Positions 34,604 to 44,460 of a DNA stretch of 48,496 nucleotides are shown here, piece by piece. Both the position numbers and the translations under genes were made by a program. Within the stretch, counting starts at the first letter, position 1, and every line of letters starts with the position of its first letter. The stretch lies in assembly GCA_013204645.1 (NCBI GenBank), contig JABMSE010000039.1, positions 1-48,496 of the forward strand, in the 5' to 3' direction. The notes below the pieces were generated by a model. It made no database searches. It saw nothing but the letters and a program-made list of their open reading frames with translations, and was not told where the DNA came from. This stretch comes from Candidatus Saganbacteria bacterium (GTDB lineage: Bacteria; Margulisbacteria; WOR-1; O2-12-FULL-45-9).

Positions 34604-34864
34604 TTAGCAAATAGGGGGGGACTGCCAACCATTTGCGCCTAAAAACTCTAAGCGTTTTTGAAAAGAAAAGTAGCTGACCTTAACCCCATCAACATCTACT
34701 TCACAATTTTCAAAAACCTTCCCTTCCAAGTTGATATTGGTCGTATAAACCGTGATATCAATCCCCTTTTCTACCAAGGCTTTGTTTAATCCATGGATAA
34801 AAGAGGTGGGACCACCTTGCTGAAAGGCCGGCCAATAACTCGGTGCTATGCATAATATTTTCAT
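34604..34864 (-). pseudogene. N-terminal fragment of a family 4 glycosyltransferase
   Basis: MKILCIAPSYWPAFQQGGPTSFIHGLNKALVEKGIDITVYTTNINLEGK...VDVDGVKVSYFSF is a typical GT4 start, but the frame ends at 86 aa next to a 7-G tract and no C-terminal Rossmann domain follows. Confidence 0.75.
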
Positions 34865-34879
34865 ATACTTAAAGTACGC

Positions 34880-35599
34880 TTACTTTACCAGACGACCAAA
34901 AAGGTTAGCTCTGATGCCTGACAAGCCCTCAAATCTATTAACCACTCTTTCATAAATCATACCAAAGAAAAACAACAAACAATTAAACATAAAATACGAT
35001 GGTTCTTTTTCAACAGGTTGGATTTCAACTAAATTAAAGCCAACTTTATGTGCAATTGTTTTGATTTTTGATAAGCTATTGATTCGGTAAAAAGTTGGAT
35101 AGGTCATCTTATGCGGCCTGGCTGCCAATCCTCGCATACGATCCGCTAATAAAGCATGCAACCAATGCGGGGTGTTCCGGCTAAATAAGGTGACATAATG
35201 ATACATGTTAGGGGTCCTAAAAAAGAATGAACCGCCAGGACGTAAAACCCGGAAAACCTCTCTCAAGAGATATTCTGGATCTTTTAAATGCTCAAATACG
35301 TAATCTGCCCATGCCAGGTCAAAGTAATTATCCGGAAAAGGGAGATTCTTCCCATCAATTATATAGGCCTCATCCAGATCAGAATTTTTTAATACTTCCG
35401 GGTCCACATCAATTCCCACCACCTTCTCTACTTTTCCTCTGAGAGATTTCTCTTTTCTTTCTGATGTCGTCCCGGCACCAACATTGAGAACCTTAAAATC
35501 AAAGCTTAGGCAACTTCCTATCCAATTATAAAAAGCTAATGTTCCATCATAGCTCTTATCAGGATAATATTTGCGCTTCAATTTATTTGTTAAGGACAT
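34880..35599 (-). CDS. Class I SAM methyltransferase
   Basis: VLNVGAGTTSERKEKSLRGKVEKVVGIDVDPEVL...LPFPDNYFDLAWADYVFEHLKDPEYLLREVFRVLRPGGSFFFRTPN. Confidence 0.9.
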   Translation of the reverse strand: MSLTNKLKRKYYPDKSYDGTLAFYNWIGSCLSFDFKVLNVGAGTTSERKEKSLRGKVEKVVGIDVDPEVLKNSDLDEAYIIDGKNLPFPDNYFDLAWADYVFEHLKDPEYLLREVFRVLRPGGSFFFRTPNMYHYVTLFSRNTPHWLHALLADRMRGLAARPHKMTYPTFYRINSLSKIKTIAHKVGFNLVEIQPVEKEPSYFMFNCLLFFFGMIYERVVNRFEGLSGIRANLFGRLVK

Positions 35600-35627
35600 A
35601 TATATTTCGTTGCCCCGGTGAATTCAC

Positions 35628-36923
35628 TTAAGCCTTATGGATCTTTCTATTGATCTTGGCGCTGTTTTTGAAGGCATTTCTTGTGTCAACAATGAGCCTG
35701 GCATGTTTTGTGATAAAATCATAATCATAAATTGAATGATCTGTTGCCAACAATACTAGATCGGTACTTTGAAGGCTTTTCTTGTTTATTGCAATAGAAT
35801 TTTTGTGTTTTTTTGAGCCGGGCAATTTGTATTTTCTAATGTAAGGATCATTATAGGATACTTTTGCACCATTATGTTCTAAAAGCCCGATAAGCTTAAG
35901 GGAGGGGGATTCTCGCATATCATCAATATCCTTCTTATATGCCAGACCCAGGATCAAAACCTTGGATCCCTTTATAGGTTTCCCGACTTTATTTAGCGCG
36001 GAAATTACCTTTTCAACCACAAAATAAGGCATATTAGTATTAATCTCCCCCGCCAGCTCAATAAATTTAGTGGCAAAACCATATTGGCGTGCTTTCCAGG
36101 TAAGATAAAAAGGATCAATAGGAATACAGTGCCCCCCCAAACCCGGGCCCGGATAAAACGCCTGAAAACCAAAAGGCTTTGTCTTGGCTGCAGCAATCAC
36201 TTCCCAGATATCAATATCCATTTTATCAAAAAGGATCTTTAGCTCATTTACTAACGCAATATTAACAGCGCGATAGATATTTTCTAAAAGCTTAGCCGCT
36301 TCTGCTACTTTTGTAGATGAAACTGGAACAGTTTTAACTACAATAGAATCATAAAGCGCTTGGGCAACTTTAAGGCATTTTTTTGTGCAGCCGCCTACGA
36401 CTTTTGGCATAGTTGATGTTGAATGCTTCTTATTCCCCGGATCTTCTCGCTCCGGAGAAAAGGCAAGAAAAAAGTCAGCTCCCACTTTTAATCCGCTTTT
36501 TTCAAGCCTCGGTTTAATCTCTTCATCAGTTGTTCCCGGATAAGTTGTTGATTCAAGAACTATAAGCTGGCCGGCTTTCAGATGCCTGGCAATTGCTTCA
36601 GCTGCATTAATAACATACGAGAGATCCGGCTCCCTGCGCTTGCCAAGCGGGGTGGGAACACAAATAATTATACAATCCATTTTTTTCAGCTGCTCAAAAT
36701 CACTGGTAGGAACTACCCCGACCACAAGCCTATCCGGGATATATTTTATATAGCTCTTTTTCTTTTTAATACAAGCAACCTTTTTCCTGTCAACATCAAA
36801 TCCGGTAACGGAAAAGCCGGCCTTAGCAAATTCAATTGCCAGCGGAAGGCCAACATATCCCAACCCTATGATGCCGATATTAGCTTTTCTTTCTTTTATT
36901 TTATCCAGTATTTTGCGAAACAT
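35628..36923 (-). CDS. wbpA-like: Nucleotide-sugar (UDP-HexNAc type) 6-dehydrogenase
   Basis: IGIIGLGYVGLPLAIEFAKAGFSVTGFDVD...CVPTPLGKRREPDLSYV...ESTTYPGTTDE...FSPEREDPGN...GPGLGGHCIPIDPFYL. Confidence 0.92.
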   Translation of the reverse strand: MFRKILDKIKERKANIGIIGLGYVGLPLAIEFAKAGFSVTGFDVDRKKVACIKKKKSYIKYIPDRLVVGVVPTSDFEQLKKMDCIIICVPTPLGKRREPDLSYVINAAEAIARHLKAGQLIVLESTTYPGTTDEEIKPRLEKSGLKVGADFFLAFSPEREDPGNKKHSTSTMPKVVGGCTKKCLKVAQALYDSIVVKTVPVSSTKVAEAAKLLENIYRAVNIALVNELKILFDKMDIDIWEVIAAAKTKPFGFQAFYPGPGLGGHCIPIDPFYLTWKARQYGFATKFIELAGEINTNMPYFVVEKVISALNKVGKPIKGSKVLILGLAYKKDIDDMRESPSLKLIGLLEHNGAKVSYNDPYIRKYKLPGSKKHKNSIAINKKSLQSTDLVLLATDHSIYDYDFITKHARLIVDTRNAFKNSAKINRKIHKA

Positions 36924-36928
36924 GGTAT

Positions 36929-37876
36929 TTATTGTGTTTGTCCCAACGGTTTTTCCAGCTCAGAAACCAAAAATCCTCCCATTTTAAAATGATGGGTTAA
37001 AAATCTATTAACTTTATTGGGAATTATTCCCTGGACGGCTTGTTTAACCGAGCCAGCCGGCAGCAAGAGCAGATCCGCTTTTGGCCCATATACCGACACA
37101 TAGTTAACCTTCAAAAAAGTTCTACAGAAAGAGCCCCATTCATCCCTAGTATAATAGCGTGCAATTGCTCCGTCCGTATAAGACTGAACTGTTTTATGCA
37201 ACGATCCGGTTTTCAGTAACTTCCCGGAAAGAATTCCGCGAAGAATTCCGCACAAATAATAATTCCACCAACCCCGATAATAAACCATTATTACTGCTTT
37301 ACCCCCTGGTCTCAAGACGCGCCCTATTTCTTTTAAAATATGGCTCGTATTTGCCGAATGGTGGATAACCCCCCAGCTCCAAACAAAATCAAAACTATTA
37401 TCATCAAATTTTAAGCTTTCGGCATCCATTTTAGCAATATTAGCCTTAAGCCCAAAAACCCCCATGCGCTTGCTGGTGCTTTCAATTGCATGATCAGTAA
37501 GGTCTATCCCGGTAAAGGTTTTGGCATGGCTTGCTAAAAGTTGGGCATGGCTGCCATTGCCAACCCCTATCTCTAAAACATCTTTATCCTTAAGAGAAGA
37601 AAAATCAATAAACTCATCAAAGGGAATGCTCTTTTTGCCATCCAAAAAATCACTCGCTGCACAAAAAAACCGCTTATCGATTTCCTGATAATACTCTCGG
37701 GTAAATTTTTTAAATGGCAGATCTTTTTCCCAATCATAGGACATGGGATTGTTCTGCCACCAACCATAATTCAGGGATTGCCATTTTTGCTCTTCTTCTT
37801 TTGTTTTGGGCAATTGGGTGGGAACATTTAAATCCTCAACAATATTTCTATCAAATGGTTTGCTTCTACCAAACAT
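36929..37876 (-). CDS. Class I SAM methyltransferase
   Basis: DKDVLEIGVGNGSHAQLLASHAKTFTGIDLTDHAIE...FDFVWSWGVIHHSANTSHILKEIGRVLRPGGKAVIMVYY. Confidence 0.9.
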   Translation of the reverse strand: MFGRSKPFDRNIVEDLNVPTQLPKTKEEEQKWQSLNYGWWQNNPMSYDWEKDLPFKKFTREYYQEIDKRFFCAASDFLDGKKSIPFDEFIDFSSLKDKDVLEIGVGNGSHAQLLASHAKTFTGIDLTDHAIESTSKRMGVFGLKANIAKMDAESLKFDDNSFDFVWSWGVIHHSANTSHILKEIGRVLRPGGKAVIMVYYRGWWNYYLCGILRGILSGKLLKTGSLHKTVQSYTDGAIARYYTRDEWGSFCRTFLKVNYVSVYGPKADLLLLPAGSVKQAVQGIIPNKVNRFLTHHFKMGGFLVSELEKPLGQTQ

Positions 37877-37919
37877 GAAAGCCTCCTTTAAACTCTTCGT
37901 TTAAAATTTCTCATTAGCC

Positions 37920-38954
37920 TCAGACCCATCTCAATTCTTTATTTATCTGTTTTTTCTCAATAAGATATTTTAGCTGCGATAGTCTGTTGCATTTGCGGCC
38001 GCGAAACATTTCTTCTGTAAAATTAATCTTATTGAAAAAATCAACCAGCTCGTGCCCTCCCCGATCCAGCCCCCACTGTGGCTTATAGTAGTCCTTTAAA
38101 ACAGTTAATATCTTTTTGAATCCGACCTTGTATGTCCTAGCATCTGAACCATGCTCTCCGGTAAAGACCAGGGAGCTCCCAGCCACCGTCTTCTGTGCAG
38201 CTTGGGCCAGGTTACGCACAGTGTAATTACCATCCTTTATTCCCACATTGAACGACTGGTTAGAGACCAGTCCTTTCGGGGCGGAAATGCCAGCTATAAA
38301 AGCGCTGCACACATCCTGAATATGCACAACCGGCCTCCAGGGAGAGCCATCGCTCTTGATCTCGATCTTACCGGTAGTGTAAGCACAGGCAACCAGATTG
38401 TTAAAAACAATATCACAGCGCAGCCGGGGACTGACACCAAATACAGTCGACGGCCTAAAACATACTACGGTAAAATTATCAGACCCTAAATCTTTAAGTC
38501 GGCATTCTGCTTCCCACTTTGTTCGGGCATAGGCTGTAAGAGGATTTTTATCACTTTTATCTTCGTCCAGCTCGTCATCAAGCTCAGAAATTCCGTACAT
38601 GCTTTGCGAAGAAGAATAAATAAAATGGCTAACTCCGCTCTCTTTGGCCAGTCTAGCTAATTTTATAGTAGCTTTACAATTTATTTGTTCGGTTAACGAT
38701 GGATCAAATTCACCTAAAGGATCATTGGAAAGCGCTGCCAGATGAATAATAGCATCAATTCCGGCCAGATCACTCTTTTCAATATCGCGAATATCTTTGA
38801 TCGTCTGGCGTGTAACATTTTTTGTTACTGCCGAAATATCGCATCCCCTATAAAACCCAGTATCAAAACCGACAACCCCATATCCTTTTTCAGCCAGTCT
38901 CTTAGTTAAAACCAGGCCTATATAGCCAAGATTCCCCGTCACTAAAACATTCAT
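37920..38954 (-). CDS. NAD-dependent epimerase/dehydratase (extended SDR)
   Basis: MNVLVTGNLGYIGLVLTKRLAEKGYGVVGFDTG...IIHLAALSNDPLG...YSSSQSMYG...YARTKWEAE. Confidence 0.92.
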   Translation of the reverse strand: MNVLVTGNLGYIGLVLTKRLAEKGYGVVGFDTGFYRGCDISAVTKNVTRQTIKDIRDIEKSDLAGIDAIIHLAALSNDPLGEFDPSLTEQINCKATIKLARLAKESGVSHFIYSSSQSMYGISELDDELDEDKSDKNPLTAYARTKWEAECRLKDLGSDNFTVVCFRPSTVFGVSPRLRCDIVFNNLVACAYTTGKIEIKSDGSPWRPVVHIQDVCSAFIAGISAPKGLVSNQSFNVGIKDGNYTVRNLAQAAQKTVAGSSLVFTGEHGSDARTYKVGFKKILTVLKDYYKPQWGLDRGGHELVDFFNKINFTEEMFRGRKCNRLSQLKYLIEKKQINKELRWV

Positions 38955-40150
38955 TCTATTTTTTCTCCCAAGATTTTTGTCACAGCATCCCGCAAATTTT
39001 GTTCTCCTGAAACATGCATATATTTGCAGCCTGCGGCTTTCGCAGCCTGTTCATCGCGCTCATCATCACCAACAAAATAAGTACGTGACAAATCCAGATA
39101 CAAGTCCCGTTGTGCCGCAAAGAACATCCCTGGCAGTGGCTTGCGACACTGGCAGCCATCATCCCAGTGATGGGGACAATGATAAATAGCATCAATCTTT
39201 CCTCCGGCAGATTCCATATCCTTTTTCATTTGTTCATGAAGAATATGCAGATCGCTTTCGCTCATCATGCCCCTGGTTATTCCTGCCTGGTTGGTCACAA
39301 TAATCACTCTGTAGCCAGCTTGGGTAAGCATTGCAATTGCCTCTTTGCTTCCGGGAAGCCATTTGAACTCATCCCAGGTCTTAACATACTGGGCTTTAGG
39401 GGCTTTTTTGTTAAGGACACCGTCCCGGTCAAGAATAATTGACGGTTTAAACCGCAAAAATTCTTTTGTCATTTCCAAACGATCAAACGACCCCACGCTG
39501 TAGTAGCGATGATCAGAAACATAGGCAGCTAATTGTTTTTCCTCTGCCAGACGCGGATAGACCATGGTTTCAAATAAAATATTTTCCTCGGGTAAAAGGT
39601 CCAGCACTGACTTATCAATGATCGCGTAACAAATATCCACTCCCTGCAAATCTTTAGCGGTACGAGTTTTATCGTACTTAATAATAAACCCATTATCATC
39701 TACGATCACATTATCTTTAGTATATTTGTCCTTATTAGAATAAACCGTGAGCTGGGCTTTTACTTTCTTTTTCTTGTAATGTTGCCACATATCCTCTAGA
39801 TTAAGCGGCCAGTAATTGTCACAATACATCAGCAGAAAACAAGGATCAATCTTTTTCGCGGCAAGTCTGATACGCGTGCCAGTATCATTTTCCTCGTCAG
39901 TAACAGAATATTCTATTTCTATACCAAATTTTTTGCCGTCGCCAAAATAATCCTTTACCACGTCAGGAAGATATCCAAGCAAAAGCAAAACCTTTTGAAT
40001 TCCCTGATCACGCAAACTCTCAATAAGATATTCCAAAAAGGGCTTCCCATGGAATTCGATCATGGGTTTTGGCCTAGTATCGGTAAGCGGCTTAAGGCGC
40101 GTGCCTCGACCACCAGCCAGAATGACAGCTTGCTTAAGATAGTTTTTCAT
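38951..40150 (-). CDS. Fused sugar-1-phosphate nucleotidyltransferase (HddC-like) and HAD-IIIA phosphatase (GmhB-like)
   Basis: N-terminal AVILAGGRGTRLKPLTDTRPKPMIEFHGKPFLEYLIESL; C-terminal SIILDRDGVLNKKAPKAQYVKTWDEFKWLPGSKEAIAMLTQAGYRVIIVTNQAGITRGMM...YHCPHHWDDGCQCRKPLPGMF...YFVGDDERD. Confidence 0.93.
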   Translation of the reverse strand: MKNYLKQAVILAGGRGTRLKPLTDTRPKPMIEFHGKPFLEYLIESLRDQGIQKVLLLLGYLPDVVKDYFGDGKKFGIEIEYSVTDEENDTGTRIRLAAKKIDPCFLLMYCDNYWPLNLEDMWQHYKKKKVKAQLTVYSNKDKYTKDNVIVDDNGFIIKYDKTRTAKDLQGVDICYAIIDKSVLDLLPEENILFETMVYPRLAEEKQLAAYVSDHRYYSVGSFDRLEMTKEFLRFKPSIILDRDGVLNKKAPKAQYVKTWDEFKWLPGSKEAIAMLTQAGYRVIIVTNQAGITRGMMSESDLHILHEQMKKDMESAGGKIDAIYHCPHHWDDGCQCRKPLPGMFFAAQRDLYLDLSRTYFVGDDERDEQAAKAAGCKYMHVSGEQNLRDAVTKILGEKIE

Positions 40151-40170
40151 ATTTTAAAACCTTATCCTGC

Positions 40171-41373
40171 CTAAATCAAATTTATCGGCAATACAATTTG
40201 TTTTGGGGCCAGTTGGTCCAGGCTGCGCAAAATCGATCGAGCAAAATTCAATCCGGTAACAACCACGGTAGAATTTTTGAAATCCTTAATTTTGGAAGGA
40301 TGTTTAATGCTAACTGGCAAATTCAAATAATAGAGTCCATCTTTTTCATTGTTTTCATCTGCTATGCACCTAAAAGAAGAGAAATCACTTTTTAAATGGT
40401 AACCTAAAATAGGAAGCAGGCTTCCGGCCCCATATCCATAAATTATTTCTCCATTTAAAGACTTAAGTAATTTGGTCGTGCTTTCCATCATCTTCTTAAA
40501 TACCCTATATTTATTTATTATTTCCTCAAGGGTTATCTTTTGTGGCATCGATTTCTCTTTTTTTTGATCGCTCTTCTTAAAAGCAACCATCATAGATCCC
40601 CAATAATAATCATTCATTTCAAAATTGATCAGTTCACAGTTTAACTCTCTTAACAAGTAAGTAAATGAGCGTAAGGAAAAATAATGGAGATGGTGATGGA
40701 AAATCAGATCGAATCTATAATTCTCTATCAATCTATCAAATCCTGGAAACTGAAATACAAATAATGTGTTGCTATCCACGCTGGCAAGTATTTTGCCCAA
40801 AAAAGCTTTGGGATCAACTATATGTTCTAAGACGTGGCTACTTAGTACAAGGGTGTTTCCCGCTTTTTTATATAAATTAGAATCAACATTCTCAAAAAAA
40901 TCGCCTATGATCTTAATTTTGTCCGAAGACAATTCCTGCTCCTTCCCCTTCAATATAGGATCAATCCCCAAAAGATGATCGGCCTTATCAGCTAATCGAT
41001 CTAACAAATAAAGATCATTACAACCTAGTTCAATAATGTTTTTATATCTATCGTTACCTGTTACTCTGTGAATAAAATCTAAGAACAAATCATTGCTCTT
41101 TGGGCTCATGCTTTTAGATGTCCTAAATGAATAATCGCTTCCATACAAAACTTCTGGATCAACCACATTAGATAATTGGGCATGTCCACATTCATCACAA
41201 ACATGAAAAGATTGGTCAATTAAGCCTAATCCTCCCTCTACTTTTTCCTTTACAAAAACATCCGTCAGCGGTAAAGATGGCAGTTCAATTATTGGATCGG
41301 CTAGCGTTTTTTCACACAGCGCACACTTGGTCTTAGTTTTATAGGAAACATTTCTAAATATATCTAGATTCAT
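40171..41373 (-). CDS. SAM-dependent methyltransferase with N-terminal Cys/zinc motif (sugar C-methyltransferase-like)
   Basis: CALCEKTLADPIIELPSLPLTDVF...HVCDECGHAQLSNVVDPEVLYGSDYSFRTS...IIELGCNDLYLLDRLADKADHLLGIDP. Track start is 41397; Met at 41373 follows the upstream stop codon and is more likely. Confidence 0.82.
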   Translation of the reverse strand: MNLDIFRNVSYKTKTKCALCEKTLADPIIELPSLPLTDVFVKEKVEGGLGLIDQSFHVCDECGHAQLSNVVDPEVLYGSDYSFRTSKSMSPKSNDLFLDFIHRVTGNDRYKNIIELGCNDLYLLDRLADKADHLLGIDPILKGKEQELSSDKIKIIGDFFENVDSNLYKKAGNTLVLSSHVLEHIVDPKAFLGKILASVDSNTLFVFQFPGFDRLIENYRFDLIFHHHLHYFSLRSFTYLLRELNCELINFEMNDYYWGSMMVAFKKSDQKKEKSMPQKITLEEIINKYRVFKKMMESTTKLLKSLNGEIIYGYGAGSLLPILGYHLKSDFSSFRCIADENNEKDGLYYLNLPVSIKHPSKIKDFKNSTVVVTGLNFARSILRSLDQLAPKQIVLPINLI

Positions 41374-41375
41374 TA

Positions 41376-41825
41376 TTACCCGTGCTTTATACCCCAATCA
41401 TAAGGGATATCTTTACTAAAAGGGGGAAGATAAATCATTTCATCTTTGCGATGAGGTTCTGTAGCGCAATTTGCCAGGATGACCATTTTATCTCCGTAGG
41501 CTTTATATCCATTGACGATGCCAGGGGGAATCTGAACTAGACAATAATTATCTTCTCCAATAAACAGCTCCATTAATTCTCCCCTCGTTTTAGAACCTTC
41601 ACGCCTGTCATAAAGCACCAATTTTACTCGGCCAGAAAGCACCGCATTATTTAGAGTCATGGTTTTATGAATATGCCAAGCCTTAATTGTCCCAGGCCAG
41701 GCACAAGAAAAATAAATCTCTCCAAACTCAATAAAATGGGGATCAGTTCTTTTTAACATGTGCATAATTTTACCGCGCTCATCAGCAATCTGGCGCAAAG
41801 GAACAACCTTAACTCCATCAATCAT
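41376..41825 (-). CDS. RmlC-like cupin (dTDP-4-dehydrorhamnose 3,5-epimerase family)
   Basis: VVPLRQIADERGKIMHMLKRTDPHFIEFGEIYFSCAWPGTIKAWHIHKTMTLNNAVLSGRVKLVLYDRREGSKTRGE. Confidence 0.85.
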   Translation of the reverse strand: MIDGVKVVPLRQIADERGKIMHMLKRTDPHFIEFGEIYFSCAWPGTIKAWHIHKTMTLNNAVLSGRVKLVLYDRREGSKTRGELMELFIGEDNYCLVQIPPGIVNGYKAYGDKMVILANCATEPHRKDEMIYLPPFSKDIPYDWGIKHG

Positions 41826-42691
41826 AATTTTATCTCCTCCCCAACATATTTTCTGACTGCCTCACGCCAATCAGGCATTGGCCTAGTTAAAACTTTATTT
41901 AATTTGCTATTATCAAGAATTTCACAATCAGGTACAGGTGATTTACGAGAAAAAGCACTTGAATCAACCTCTAAAACTTTAGTGGGCAAACCAGCTGCTT
42001 CTACAATACAGCGCACATAGTCAGCCCGGGACCCACTGCCAGTATTAGCCAAATTAAATACACCTCGCAGCCCCGAGCTCAACATTAGTTGCATAACAGC
42101 AGCTGCTGCATTACCCGTCCAAGTAGGAGAGCCAAATTTGTCGCTGGCACTTTGCATAACTGGCTTTTTTTGCGCTTCACGGACACGGGCCGCAACAAAG
42201 TTTTTTTTATGGTTAACGGTTGCCCCATACATCCAACCCGGGCGAACTATAATACTCTGATCATAAGCCTCCTGAGCAGCCAGCTCACCTTCATACTTAG
42301 TTCTGGCATAAACAGTTTTAAGAACCACCGGATCGGTCTCTCTATAGGCTTTTTTTTCGTCACCAAAAAGACCACAACTGCTTAAATGGACAAACCGGGC
42401 CTTAACCTTTTTGCAGGCAGCAGCCAAATTAGCCACAGCCTTAACATTAATCCGTTCAGCCATTTCAGGATCATCCTCGCAAGGATCAACTAAGGGCCCA
42501 ACAGTATTAATAACACCAAACGGCTTAAGGGAGCTAACACAATCACAAACTGCTAAATGATTAGTAATATCAAGTCGAGGCAAATCAAAAGGGACCGGTT
42601 CAAAAGACTCATTAGCAGAAATGATACGACACATATCATAAGCAAACATTCCTGCCCCACCCATAATTAAAACCTTCTTCTTAGCTGCCAT
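41822..42691 (-). CDS. RmlD-like SDR (dTDP-4-dehydrorhamnose reductase family)
   Basis: VLIMGGAGMFAYDMCRIISANESFEPVPFDLPRLDITNHLAVCDCVSSLKPFGVINTVGPLVDPCEDDPEMAERIN...VYARTKYEGE. Confidence 0.88.
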   Translation of the reverse strand: MAAKKKVLIMGGAGMFAYDMCRIISANESFEPVPFDLPRLDITNHLAVCDCVSSLKPFGVINTVGPLVDPCEDDPEMAERINVKAVANLAAACKKVKARFVHLSSCGLFGDEKKAYRETDPVVLKTVYARTKYEGELAAQEAYDQSIIVRPGWMYGATVNHKKNFVAARVREAQKKPVMQSASDKFGSPTWTGNAAAAVMQLMLSSGLRGVFNLANTGSGSRADYVRCIVEAAGLPTKVLEVDSSAFSRKSPVPDCEILDNSKLNKVLTRPMPDWREAVRKYVGEEIKL

Positions 42692-43451
42692 CTCTGCTCT
42701 TTTTCTTGTTCGCTATGAAGCTATTTCGCCAAGAACCTTCTTTCTGATACTGGGTTAAAGTCCAATCCGGATTAAACTTAAGCCATTCACTACAGGCTCT
42801 TTGCTCTCCCAGGCTCGGATCTCCCTTGTAACAATACCAATCGTCAAAAATGATCACGGTTCCATCCACCAACAGAGGGGTTACAAACGCTAAAACCTGC
42901 TTTGCAGATTCATATAAATCACAATCTATGTGTACAATAGAAGCCTTTTTTATATTGTGCTTTTTTACTAGATTAGCGTTAAGAGTGTCTTTAAACCAAC
43001 CTGGTACAATTACTGTTCGATTTTGAAGTATACCCTGTCGTGCTATATTTTTTTTAAAATCTTCTTGTGAATGAGAAAATTTTCCTTCAACGAAATCATG
43101 CGAAAGACAATCTACTCCTGTAGGTTTCGGAAGACCTTGAAAAGAATCAAAAGCAAAGAACCTCATTTTTCTCCACGATTTACTTCTTTCAATACAATCT
43201 TGTTCTGTATTCCAAAAACTCGGCGTATACGCGTTATGAAAAGCTTCTTCGAGGGCTCTAAATGCAGAAATAAACGTACTACCACTAGCTGATCCAAATT
43301 CTAAGTAATCGCCCTCTATCATATTTGATGCAACAAAAGCTGCAGCTTTATAAATTATACTGTTTTGAGGCGGTGGTATAATAAATCTACCCATTTTCGA
43401 CCTTATAGGATCAATCATTCTTTTCAATGCCTTCTTTACTTTGGTCTTCAC
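42681..43451 (-). CDS. TylF/MycF-family O-methyltransferase
   Basis: GDYLEFGSASGSTFISAF...RFFAFDSFQGLPKPTG...IVHIDCDLYESAKQVLAFVTPLLVDGTVIIFDDWYCYKGDPSLGEQRACSEWL. Confidence 0.9.
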   Translation of the reverse strand: MKTKVKKALKRMIDPIRSKMGRFIIPPPQNSIIYKAAAFVASNMIEGDYLEFGSASGSTFISAFRALEEAFHNAYTPSFWNTEQDCIERSKSWRKMRFFAFDSFQGLPKPTGVDCLSHDFVEGKFSHSQEDFKKNIARQGILQNRTVIVPGWFKDTLNANLVKKHNIKKASIVHIDCDLYESAKQVLAFVTPLLVDGTVIIFDDWYCYKGDPSLGEQRACSEWLKFNPDWTLTQYQKEGSWRNSFIANKKKSRDGS

Positions 43452-43467
43452 ATTACATCCTCCTTAA

Positions 43468-44460
43468 TTAAAATACGCTCTGGTCATAATAAGTGATACG
43501 CGTGCCATTTGCATCAAAGGCAAAAGGCATCTCATAAAGATCAGAGAGACTTTGTCTCACCGCTTCTTGGTTTTGCGGTTCAACATAAAAAAGAAAAAAA
43601 CCTCCACCACCTGCGCCCAAAAGCTTACCCCCCACCGCTCCCGCTTTTCTTGCTTTTTCATAATATCCATCTATTTTCGAAGAAGAAATAACATGCGCTA
43701 TGCTCCGTTTCAACGTCCAAGCCTCATGGAGGAGCTTCCCGAATCTGTGCGGGTTCTTGCCCGATGAGATGACCTCACGCAGCGGTCCTACCAGATTTTT
43801 CATCTGCCTAAGCACATCCATTTTATCTGGCGTATTTTTCTTTTGGACACCCAATACTTCACTGGCATCTCGCTTTAGACCAGTATAAAAAAGCATTAAA
43901 TTTTTCTCCAATTGCGCTTTAACCTGTGGATTATAAAAAACAGCTTCGCCCGAAACTCTGCCATCGGTGTGAAATGTGAAAACATTGAAATCTCCGTATG
44001 AGGCAGCATAATGATCCTGAGCCCCCATAGTACGTCCCAAGATATCAACTTCAATTTTTGCAGCTAATGAAGCCAATGTTCCCTTGGTTACCATTTGGCC
44101 CAACAAGGCAAACAAAGCGTGTAAAAGACCCACGGCAAAACAGCTAGAAGACCCAAGGCCCGTACTAGCTGGCACATCAGAAAAAGTAGAAATTTCTATC
44201 GGAAAATCAATTTTAAGAAGTTTCAAGGCTTCGCGTACTATGGGATGCTGGATTTCTTCTACATCATTACACAATTCTACCTGGCTCCAATTGATACGGA
44301 ATTTATGTTCCACAATACCCATTTGTCTTTTAACTGCTACATAGAGATATTTATCTATGGTTGTACTAAGAACCTGCCCCTCTTCTACTGAATAAAACGA
44401 TCTTAAATCGGTTCCTCCGCCAACAAAACTAATACGAAAAGGTGTGCGAGATATAATCAT
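43468..44460 (-). CDS. hddA-like: GHMP kinase, D-glycero-D-manno-heptose 7-phosphate kinase-like
   Basis: MIISRTPFRISFVGGGTDLRSFY...DVPASTGLGSSSCFAVGLLHALFAL...LGRTMGAQDHYAASYGDFN...AGAVGGKLLGAGGGGFFLFYVEP. Confidence 0.9.
   Translation of the reverse strand: MIISRTPFRISFVGGGTDLRSFYSVEEGQVLSTTIDKYLYVAVKRQMGIVEHKFRINWSQVELCNDVEEIQHPIVREALKLLKIDFPIEISTFSDVPASTGLGSSSCFAVGLLHALFALLGQMVTKGTLASLAAKIEVDILGRTMGAQDHYAASYGDFNVFTFHTDGRVSGEAVFYNPQVKAQLEKNLMLFYTGLKRDASEVLGVQKKNTPDKMDVLRQMKNLVGPLREVISSGKNPHRFGKLLHEAWTLKRSIAHVISSSKIDGYYEKARKAGAVGGKLLGAGGGGFFLFYVEPQNQEAVRQSLSDLYEMPFAFDANGTRITYYDQSVF

Noticed and set aside
38151-38489. Antisense ORFs in the polysaccharide locus (e.g. 38151..38489, 39110..39442, 42089..42385)
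   Set aside because: Opposite strongly supported enzymes and without family features.
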